5,600 bases of DNA from Agromyces sp. 3263 (GTDB taxonomy: Bacteria > Actinomycetota > Actinomycetes > Actinomycetales > Microbacteriaceae): positions 1 through 5,600 of the forward strand of contig NZ_JAVDUV010000003.1 in the NCBI RefSeq assembly GCF_031456545.1, written 5' to 3'. The position numbers and the translations under genes were made by a program. The notes beneath the pieces are model-generated. The model was given only the letters and a program-made list of their open reading frames with translations. It searched no databases and was not told where the DNA came from. Numbering within the stretch: position 1 is the stretch's first letter; each line of letters begins with the position of its first letter. Positions 1 through 5,600 of the stretch are shown one piece after another.

Positions 1-7
1 AATGAAT

Positions 8-125
8 GTCCGGCGGTGTCCTACTCTCCCACAGGGTCGCCCCTGCAGTACCATCGGCGCTGCGAGTCTTAGCTTCCGGGTTCGGAATGTGTCCGGGCGT
101 TTCCCTCGCGCTATGGCCGCCGAAA
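8..125 (-). rRNA. rrf: 5S ribosomal RNA
   Basis: This is the RNA of the large-subunit central protuberance. On the minus strand it starts near GTTTCGGCGGCCATAGCG and ends near CACCGCCGGAC. The terminal helix is visible: the 5' bases TTCGGCGG pair with the 3' bases CCGCCGGA, with one G-U. Family landmarks include the CCCGGACACATTCCGAACCC stretch of the loop B/C arm and GGGAGAGTAGGACACCGCC at the 3' side. The length of about 118 nt is normal. It is the last gene of the operon, about 200 nt after 23S. Ends are approximate by one to three bases because they are set by RNA processing. Only about 7 bases remain downstream, so no terminator can be judged. Confidence 0.96.
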
Positions 126-131
126 CTCGTG

Positions 132-173
132 CCACACCCACGTTGCCCCACCGGTGGTGGGTTGGGTGTGTGG
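132..173 (-). other. Hairpin immediately upstream of 5S rRNA
   Basis: CACACCCA at 133-140 is complementary to TGGGTGTG at 163-170, and inside this CCCACC at about 147-152 can pair with the GGTGG at 153-157 or the GGTGGG that follows it. The stem would end only about 7 nt before the 5S 5' end, a plausible place for a 5S maturation signal. It is not followed by a U tract, so it does not look like an intrinsic terminator. Its role is inferred from position only. Confidence 0.45.
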
Positions 174-179
174 TTACGG

Positions 180-200
180 CACCCCACGTGTGGTGGGGTG
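180..200 (-). other. 8-bp perfect hairpin in the 23S-5S spacer
   Basis: CACCCCAC at 180-187 is perfectly complementary to GTGGGGTG at 193-200, leaving a 5-base loop. The RNA stem is GC-rich and stable. No U run follows on the minus strand, which argues against termination before 5S. It may insulate or guide cleavage between 23S and 5S; this is inference. Confidence 0.55.
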
Positions 201-205
201 AAATC

Positions 206-225
206 TGTGTTGTGTTGTGTGTGTT
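206..225 (-). repeat. Short tandem repeat, ACACA in RNA sense
   Basis: On the plus strand TGTGT occurs three times in tandem (206-210, 211-215, 216-220) and is followed by a further GTGT. In the RNA this is a purely A/C, unstructured strand lying just outside the 3' arm of the 23S stalk. It could be a slippage-prone tract or a single-stranded landing site for a nuclease; nothing in the sequence decides this. Confidence 0.6.
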
Positions 226-226
226 T

Positions 227-266
227 CCGTCTGTTGGGAACCACAGAGTGGACGCGAGCAATCTAG
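227..266 (-). promoter_or_regulatory. 3' arm of the 23S rRNA processing stalk
   Basis: This 40-base stretch is complementary, 34 of 40 positions, to 3563-3602 in the 16S-23S spacer; one further position can form G-U. The perfect core is TGCTCGCGTCCACT, and CAACAGACGG at the other end also matches fully. Pairing the two would close off the whole 23S rRNA at the base of a loop. Enclosing stems of this kind are the established substrate of RNase III in bacterial rRNA precursors, so this is assigned as one arm. The exact cut sites cannot be read from sequence. Confidence 0.85.
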
Positions 267-271
267 AGGGC

Positions 272-317
272 CACTCACACGGCCTTTCGATGAATGATCT
301 TCAAACGTGTGTGAGTG
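272..317 (-). other. Hairpin directly after the 23S 3' end
   Basis: CACTCACAC at 272-280 is perfectly complementary to GTGTGAGTG at 309-317, giving 9 bp with a loop of about 28 bases. It sits about 10 nt beyond the mature 23S 3' end and just inside the 23S processing stalk arm (227-266). It may position the final 3' trimming of 23S. The pairing is seen; the function is inferred. Confidence 0.55.
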
Positions 318-457
318 TAGTGATTGTCAAGTTATCGGCTTATTAGTACCGGTCAGCTCCGACAGTCGTTAGTCCTGTCTTCCACATCCGGCCTATCAAC
401 CCAGTCGTCTGGCTGGGAGCCTCTCCCCCGAAGGGATGGAAATCTCATCTCGAGGCC

Positions 458-490
<33 letters not shown>

Positions 491-558
491 ATCCCGAACG
501 TAGCTAACCAGCGGTGCTCCTGGCGGAACAACTGGCACACCAGAGGTTCGTCCAACCC

Positions 559-572
559 GGTCCTCTCGTACT
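559..572 (-). other. Sarcin-ricin loop of 23S (E. coli about 2653-2666)
   Basis: The minus strand reads AGTACGAGAGGACC here, the universally conserved loop that triggers GTP hydrolysis on EF-Tu and EF-G. The sequence is canonical, which supports a functional gene copy. Confidence 0.95.
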
Positions 573-606
573 AGGGTCAGATCCTCTCAAATTTCCTACG
601 CGCGCA

Positions 607-639
<33 letters not shown>

Positions 640-655
640 AAACCCAGCTCGCGTA

Positions 656-692
<37 letters not shown>

Positions 693-696
693 ACTC

Positions 697-737
<41 letters not shown>

Positions 738-760
738 ATGCCGTCGATATGGACTCTTGG

Positions 761-780
761 GCAAGATCAGCCTGTTATCC
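761..780 (-). other. Peptidyl transferase loop of 23S (E. coli about 2446-2465)
   Basis: The minus strand reads GGATAACAGGCTGATCTTGC. By alignment A2451 falls at 775 and C2452 at 774, both the normal bases. No linezolid- or chloramphenicol-type change is seen at these positions. Confidence 0.9.
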
Positions 781-1162
781 CCGAGGTACCTTTTATCCGT
801 TGAGCGACAGCGCTTCCACAAGCCACTGCCGGATCACTAGTCCCGACTTTCGTCCCTGCTCGACCTGTCAGTCTCACAGTCAAGCTCCCTTGTGCACTTA
901 CACTCGCCACCTGATTGCCAACCAGGTTGAGGGAACCTTTGGGCGCCTCCGTTACTTTTTGGGAGGCAACCGCCCCAGTTAAACTACCCACCAGGCACTG
1001 TCCCTGAACCGGATCACGGTTCGAAGTTAGATATCCAGAGTGACCAGAGTGGTATTTCAACAATGACTCCACGAACACTGGCGTGCCCGCTTCAAAGTCT
1101 CCCACCTATCCTACACAAGCCACACCGAACACCAATACCAAGCTGTAGTAAAGGTCACGGGG

Positions 1163-1169
1163 TCTTTCC
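1163..1169 (-). other. Macrolide-binding loop of 23S (E. coli 2056-2062)
   Basis: The minus strand reads GGAAAGA inside GACGGAAAGACCCC. A2058 is at 1167 and A2059 at 1166. Both are adenines, the macrolide-sensitive state, so this copy carries no target-site mutation. Confidence 0.9.
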
Positions 1170-1246
1170 GTCCTGCTGCGCGTAACGAGCATCTTTACTC
1201 GTAATGCAATTTCGCCGAGTTCGCGGTTGAGACAGCTGGGAAGTCG

Positions 1247-1302
<56 letters not shown>

Positions 1303-1789
1303 TGGTTATAGTTACCACCGCCGTTTACTGGGGCTTAAATTCTCAGCTTCGCCTTGCGGCTAACCGGTCCTCTTAACCTTCCAGCACCGGGCAGGCGTCA
1401 GTCCGTATACATCGTCTTGCGACTTAGCACGGACCTGTGTTTTTAGTAAACAGTCGCTTCCCACTGGTCTCTGCGGCCCTGCAGCGCTTCCCCAGGCAAG
1501 CTGGTTCACGCCTTAGGCCCCCCTTCTCCCGAAGTTACGGGGGCATTTTGCCGAGTTCCTTAACCACGATTCTCTCGATCTCCTTGGTATTCTCTACCTG
1601 ACCACCTGAGTCGGTTTGGGGTACGGGCGGCTGGAACCTCGCGTCGATGCTTTTCTCGGCAGCATAGGATCACCCACTTTTTATCCGCATCGCGTCTCAG
1701 CCATCGTGAGCGACGGATTTGCCTATCGCTCGGCCTACACGCTTGCCCCGGGTCTACCATCGCCCGGGTTGGGCTACCTTCCTGCGTCA

Positions 1790-1912
1790 CACCTGTTAAT
1801 ACGCTCACTCCACCAGACGGGGTCGCATGCCGCCTCGCGCGTCACCCCGAAGGGATCGTGCACGGATTGGGATGCTTAGCACTTCTGATCTCGTGTGGGC
1901 GGTTCTTCGCCG
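1790..1912 (-). other. Actinobacterial insertion in 23S domain III (helix 54a region)
   Basis: Between the conserved strings ATTCCCGTACC and GACGCAGGAAGGTAG the minus strand has about 120 bases, where E. coli 23S (from memory) has only about 35 between the equivalent points. The extra 90 or so bases are where high-GC Gram-positive bacteria carry the roughly 100-nt insertion, helix 54a, an rRNA 'handle' on the ribosome surface. The limits given are approximate, since the neighbouring helix 54 is included. The feature is a strong clade marker. Confidence 0.75.
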
Positions 1913-2229
1913 GTACGGGAATATCAACCCGTTGTCCATCGACTACGCCTGTCGGCCTCGCCTTAGGTCCCGACTTACCCAGGGCAGATTAGCTTGACCC
2001 TGGAACCCTTGGTCTTCCGGAGGACGGGTTTCTCACCCGTCTTTCGCTACTCATGCCTGCATTCTCACTCGTGTAGCGTCCACGGCTGGTTTCCACCGCC
2101 GCTTCACTCGCCACACGACGCTCTCCTACCCATCAACACGGCTGGACCACGAAGGCCTACCACAAATGTCAATGCCACAACTTCGGTGGCGTGCTTGAGC
2201 CCCGTTACATTGTCGGCGCGGAATCACTT

Positions 2230-2291
<62 letters not shown>

Positions 2292-2853
2292 CTGTGCAAC
2301 TCCACATCCTTTCCCACTTAGCACGCGCTTAGGGACCTTAGTTGGTGGTCTGGGTTGTTTCCCTCTCGACGATGAAGCTTATCCCCCACCGTCTCACTGC
2401 TGCGCTCTCACTTACCGGCATTCGGAGTTTGGCTGACGTCAGTAACCTTTTAGGGCCCATCGGCCATCCAGTAGCTCTACCTCCGGCAAGAAACACGCAA
2501 CGCTGCACCTAAATGCATTTCGGAGAGAACCAGCTATCACGAAGTTTGATTGGCCTTTCACCCCTATCCACAGCTCATCCCCTCCATTTTCAACTGAAGT
2601 GGGTTCGGTCCTCCACGACGTCTTACCGTCGCTTCAACCTGGCCATGGATAGATCACTTCGCTTCGGGTCTAGGACCTGCGACTGAATCGCCCTATTCAG
2701 ACTCGCTTTCGCTACGGCTGCCCCTCACGGGTTAACCTCGCCACAGATCACTAACTCGCAGGCTCATTCTTCAAAAGGCACGCTGTCACCCCTACAAGGA
2801 GGCTCCAACGGTTTGTAAGCAAACGGTTTCAGGTACTATTTCACTCCCCTCCC

Positions 2854-2884
<31 letters not shown>

Positions 2885-3452
2885 TGTCCGCTATCGGTCA
2901 TCTGGGAGTATTTAGGCTTATCAGGTGGTCCTGACAGATTCACGCGGGATTTCTCGGGCCCCGCGCTACTTGGGATCCCTCTCCGGCCGGCCAGGCATTT
3001 CGACTACGGGACTCACACCCACTCCGGTCCGGCTTTCAATCCGGTTCGTCTATACCTGACGCGTCACCGTGACTGCACGGCAGTACAGTCCGAGAGGTCC
3101 CACAACCCCGACCATGCAACCCCTGCCGGGTATCACACATGGCTCGGTTTAGCCTCTTCCGCGTTCGCTCGCCACTACTTACGGAATCACGGTTGTTTTC
3201 TCTTCCTGTGGGTACTGAGATGTTTCACTTCCCCACGTTCCCTCTACCCGCCCTATATATTCAGGCGGGAGTCACCAGGTCACCCAAAGGGCCTGGCGGG
3301 GTTTCCCCATTCGGAAATCCTCGGATCAAAGCTCGTTTATCAGCTCCCCGAGGCTTATCGCAGATTACGACGTCCTTCTTCGGCTCCAGATGCCAAGGCA
3401 TCCACCGTTTGCTCTTAGAAACTTGAAATCACATGAGTTCGATCGAATTCGT

Positions 3453-3472
3453 GCAACACCCGAAGGTGCTGC
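3453..3472 (-). other. UUCG-capped hairpin just upstream of 23S
   Basis: In RNA sense GCAGCACC pairs with GGUGUUGC around a UUCG tetraloop, 8 bp including one G-U. C(UUCG)G is an exceptionally stable tetraloop. It lies about 25 nt before the 23S 5' end. A role in 23S 5' maturation is inferred from position. Confidence 0.6.
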
Positions 3473-3483
3473 GAAATTGACCA

Positions 3484-3534
3484 GTGAATACGCCAAACCA
3501 AGCACCCCGAAAGGCACCCGAATTGGCGACTCAC
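3484..3534 (-). other. Stem-loop in the 16S-23S spacer
   Basis: CGCCAA at 3491-3496 pairs with TTGGCG at 3523-3528, and outside a small internal loop GTGA at 3484-3487 pairs with TCAC at 3531-3534. The loop of about 26 bases is C-rich in the plus strand. Pairing is seen, function unknown. Confidence 0.45.
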
Positions 3535-3544
3535 CTTTTGTGAC

Positions 3545-3560
3545 TGACCCCGAAGGGTCA
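3545..3560 (-). other. UUCG-capped 6-bp hairpin in the spacer
   Basis: TGACCC at 3545-3550 and GGGTCA at 3555-3560 are perfectly complementary around CGAA, which is UUCG in the RNA. It stacks directly inside the end of the 23S processing stalk arm that begins at 3563. No U run follows in the RNA, so it is not a terminator. Confidence 0.6.
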
Positions 3561-3562
3561 AT

Positions 3563-3602
3563 CTAAGATGCTCGCGTCCACTATGTAGTTCTCAACAGAC
3601 GG
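3563..3602 (-). promoter_or_regulatory. 5' arm of the 23S rRNA processing stalk
   Basis: This stretch is the complement, 34 of 40 positions, of 227-266 after the 23S gene. The mismatches are three adjacent bases near the 23S-proximal end and three single positions, one of which becomes G-U. In RNA it reads CCGUCUGUUGAGAACU and then ACAUAGUGGACGCGAGCA. The core GUGGACGCGAGCA is familiar from spacers of related actinomycetes. Together the two arms bracket 23S and fit an RNase III processing stem. Confidence 0.85.
3587..3595 (-). promoter_or_regulatory. boxA-like element in the 16S-23S spacer
   Basis: The minus strand reads TTGAGAACT, identical to the core of the leader element at 5576-5584. 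Bacterial rrn operons often repeat boxA ahead of 23S so that Nus-factor antitermination is renewed. Here the element lies inside the 5' arm of the 23S stalk, so it would be free only before the 23S 3' flank is transcribed. The boxA assignment rests on resemblance to actinobacterial leaders. Confidence 0.5.
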
Positions 3603-3685
3603 CCAGAACCCCCACACCCACCAGCAAAGCTGATCTCGGTGAAGGTCTGAAGAAACCATCACCCCACCCGAAGGCAGGATCGTCC

Positions 3686-3699
3686 GGTCCCTCAGGACC
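3686..3699 (-). other. 5-bp hairpin overlapping the 16S stalk arm
   Basis: GGTCC at 3686-3690 pairs with GGACC at 3695-3699 around CTCA. It overlaps the end of the 16S processing arm (3697-3712) by three bases, so the hairpin and the full-length stalk could compete. The stem is short and may be fortuitous. Confidence 0.35.
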
Positions 3700-3712
3700 C
3701 AACAGCGTGCAC
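3697..3712 (-). promoter_or_regulatory. 3' arm of the 16S rRNA processing stalk
   Basis: In RNA sense this is GUGCACGCUGUUGGGU. It can pair over 16 bases with ACUCAACAGCGUGCAC in the leader (minus strand of 5563-5578): 15 Watson-Crick pairs, 13 of them uninterrupted, and one G-U. The two arms enclose the 16S rRNA. This matches the established layout of rRNA precursors, in which RNase III releases pre-16S from such a stem. Confidence 0.82.
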
Positions 3713-3736
3713 GTGCCCGACCGGCCGGCCCCCACC

Positions 3737-3756
3737 GTTCCAACCCCCGAAGAGGC
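3737..3756 (-). repeat. Direct repeat, downstream copy (after 16S)
   Basis: The plus strand GTTCCAACCCCCGAAGAGGC recurs in the leader at 5415-5436 with only a 2-base insertion, so the RNA carries the same GCCUCUUCGGGGG...UUGGAAC segment on both sides of 16S. CCUC and GGGG can form a short UUCG-capped hairpin. See the leader copy for context. Confidence 0.75.
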
Positions 3757-3763
3757 GTACTAG

Positions 3764-3780
3764 GTCTGAACCATTCAGAC
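3764..3780 (-). other. 7-bp perfect hairpin in the spacer
   Basis: GTCTGAA at 3764-3770 is perfectly complementary to TTCAGAC at 3774-3780 with a 3-base loop. It lies close to the direct-repeat copy at 3737-3756. Function is unknown, and no U tract follows on the minus strand. Confidence 0.5.
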
Positions 3781-3847
3781 GAGCACCTATGTCAATGTTC
3801 CACCCATGAGCTGCCAGCAGAACACATTCGGTCCTGATCTGACATGC

Positions 3848-3868
3848 CTGGAAGACCGAAGTCTCCAG
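3848..3868 (-). other. UUCG-capped hairpin directly after 16S
   Basis: In RNA sense CUGGAGAC pairs with GUCUUCCAG around UUCG, 8 bp with one G-U and one bulged C. It begins about 10 nt beyond the 16S 3' end, just past the anti-Shine-Dalgarno tail. It may mark the stop for exonucleolytic or YbeY-type 3' trimming; this is inference. Confidence 0.55.
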
Positions 3869-3873
3869 ATGCT

Positions 3874-5409
<1,536 letters not shown>

Positions 5410-5414
5410 AACTG

Positions 5415-5436
5415 GTTCCAACACCCCCGAAGAGGC
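5415..5436 (-). repeat. Direct repeat, leader copy (before 16S)
   Basis: GTTCCAACA followed by CCCCCGAAGAGGC on the plus strand matches 3737-3756 in the 16S-23S spacer except for a 2-base indel. This copy ends only about 6 nt before the 16S 5' end. The same motif both upstream and downstream of 16S suggests a shared protein or nuclease site, or a past duplication; the sequence does not say which. Confidence 0.75.
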
Positions 5437-5511
5437 ATTGAGAGCTTCAATCACTGACAGAGAAACAACTGACTATAAAAATCAAATTGTCCATCAATCA
5501 AAGGAATCCAT

Positions 5512-5539
5512 ACCCCACCCCAAAGGGCAGAGCTGGGGT
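5512..5539 (-). other. Leader stem-loop
   Basis: ACCCCA at 5512-5517 pairs with TGGGGT at 5534-5539, with a small CCC-AAA-GGG hairpin (5519-5527) possible inside. Downstream in the RNA comes an AT-rich tract, but not an immediate U run, so termination is unlikely. Confidence 0.5.
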
Positions 5540-5558
5540 TCAATAAATTGGCATTGAA
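5539..5558 (-). other. Leader stem-loop adjoining the 16S stalk arm
   Basis: TTCAAT at 5539-5544 is perfectly complementary to ATTGAA at 5553-5558, with an 8-base loop. It lies between the 16S stalk arm (5563-5578) and the stem at 5512-5539; it shares base 5539 with the latter. AT-rich and therefore weaker than its neighbours. Confidence 0.45.
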
Positions 5559-5562
5559 CATA

Positions 5563-5578
5563 GTGCACGCTGTTGAGT
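5563..5578 (-). promoter_or_regulatory. 5' arm of the 16S rRNA processing stalk
   Basis: The plus strand GTGCACGCTGTTGAGT is, apart from one position that becomes G-U in RNA, the reverse complement of 3697-3712. It therefore can pair with the spacer after 16S and close the pre-16S loop. It overlaps the TTGAGAACTCAA element by about six bases, so stalk formation and boxA exposure would be linked in time. Confidence 0.82.
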
Positions 5579-5584
5579 TCTCAA
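5573..5584 (-). promoter_or_regulatory. boxA-like antitermination element of the leader
   Basis: The minus strand reads TTGAGAACTCAA, preceded by GTTTC and followed by CAGCGTGC. This string is characteristic of actinobacterial rrn leaders, where it lies at the position proposed for boxA, the RNA site bound by NusB and NusE (S10) during antitermination. A TTGA-GAAC-TCAA mini-hairpin is also possible. The core is repeated before 23S at 3587-3595. The assignment is by resemblance only. Confidence 0.6.
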
Positions 5585-5600
5585 GAAACGGACGCACCCG

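Larger units (their letters stand above)
126..325 (-). other. 23S-5S internal transcribed spacer
   Basis: This roughly 200-nt transcribed spacer separates 23S from 5S. It holds no tRNA and no credible gene. From the 23S end towards 5S it contains a 9-bp hairpin just after 23S (272-317), the 3' arm of the 23S processing stalk (227-266), an AC-rich short tandem repeat (206-225), and two G/C-rich hairpins just upstream of 5S (180-200 and 132-173). An open frame crosses it on the plus strand but runs into both rRNAs and is not coding. The stretch is expected to be removed during precursor maturation. Confidence 0.85.
5410..5600 (-). other. rrn leader, partial
   Basis: This is the transcribed leader upstream of 16S, cut off by the window edge at 5600. 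It contains, in RNA order, the boxA-like element (5573-5584), the 5' arm of the 16S stalk (5563-5578), two stem-loops (5539-5558 and 5512-5539), an AT-rich single-stranded stretch (about 5455-5505) and a direct repeat next to 16S (5415-5436). I see no promoter that I would defend; the promoters are expected further upstream, outside the window. Confidence 0.8.

Noticed and set aside
180..200. Intrinsic terminator between 23S and 5S
   Set aside because: The GC-rich stem is not followed by a U tract in the RNA, and 5S lies downstream in the same operon.
2..346. A 114-residue open frame on the plus strand across 5S and its spacer
   Set aside because: It runs antisense through 5S into the 23S 3' end; the peptide is low-complexity translation of rRNA and spacer hairpins.
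1708..1768. Two hairpins in 23S (GAGCGA/TCGCTC and CCCGGG/CCCGGG) as the actinobacterial insertion
   Set aside because: E. coli 23S has equivalent stems around GGCAAATCC and GGCGACGGTTG, so these are universal domain III helices; the insertion lies further 5' in the RNA, at about 1790-1912.
5470..5505. TATAGT with an upstream TTGATT at about 18-bp spacing on the minus strand, as a promoter in the leader
   Set aside because: It lies downstream of the boxA-like element and the 16S stalk arm, so a transcript from here would lack both; more likely an AT-rich linker.

Overview
The window holds almost one complete ribosomal RNA operon, lying entirely on the minus strand in the order leader - 16S - spacer - 23S - spacer - 5S. 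Read on the minus strand it begins inside the rrn leader (near 5600) and stops a few bases past the 3' end of 5S rRNA (near 8). The operon promoters (beyond 5600) and the terminator (before 1) are outside the window. I see no convincing protein-coding gene; the long open frames are chance frames over or opposite rRNA.

The source is very probably a high-GC actinomycete. The 23S is about 3.1 kb and carries extra sequence in domain III where actinobacteria have helix 54a. The 16S ends in the actinobacterial form of the anti-Shine-Dalgarno tail, the 16S-23S spacer has no tRNA, and the leader has the TTGAGAACTCAA element known from actinobacterial rrn leaders. From memory of 16S signatures (an A-U pair at E. 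coli 1409/1491, the ACTCTTTGGACACTCG string in the V6 region, the ending GGATCACCTCCTTTCT) I place it in Micrococcales, probably in or near Microbacteriaceae. Genus cannot be given without a database search.

Layout: 5S about 8-125; 23S-5S spacer about 126-325; 23S about 326-3427; tRNA-less 16S-23S spacer about 3428-3877; 16S about 3878-5409; leader about 5410-5600. The resistance and catalytic positions I checked (A2058, A2059, A2451, the sarcin-ricin loop, A1408, A1492, A1493) carry the usual drug-sensitive, functional bases.

The spacers and leader are where structure beyond the mature rRNAs lies. A 40-base arm in the 16S-23S spacer is complementary to one in the 23S-5S spacer, enclosing 23S. 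A 16-base arm in the leader is complementary to one in the 16S-23S spacer, enclosing 16S. These fit the classical double-stranded processing stalks cut by RNase III. A TTGAGAACT element occurs in both the leader and the 16S-23S spacer, at or overlapping the stalk arms. A 20-22-base direct repeat lies on both sides of 16S. The spacers also contain several hairpins, some capped by UUCG. This is a normal housekeeping operon; I found no new biological system, and the findings concern precursor-RNA architecture.
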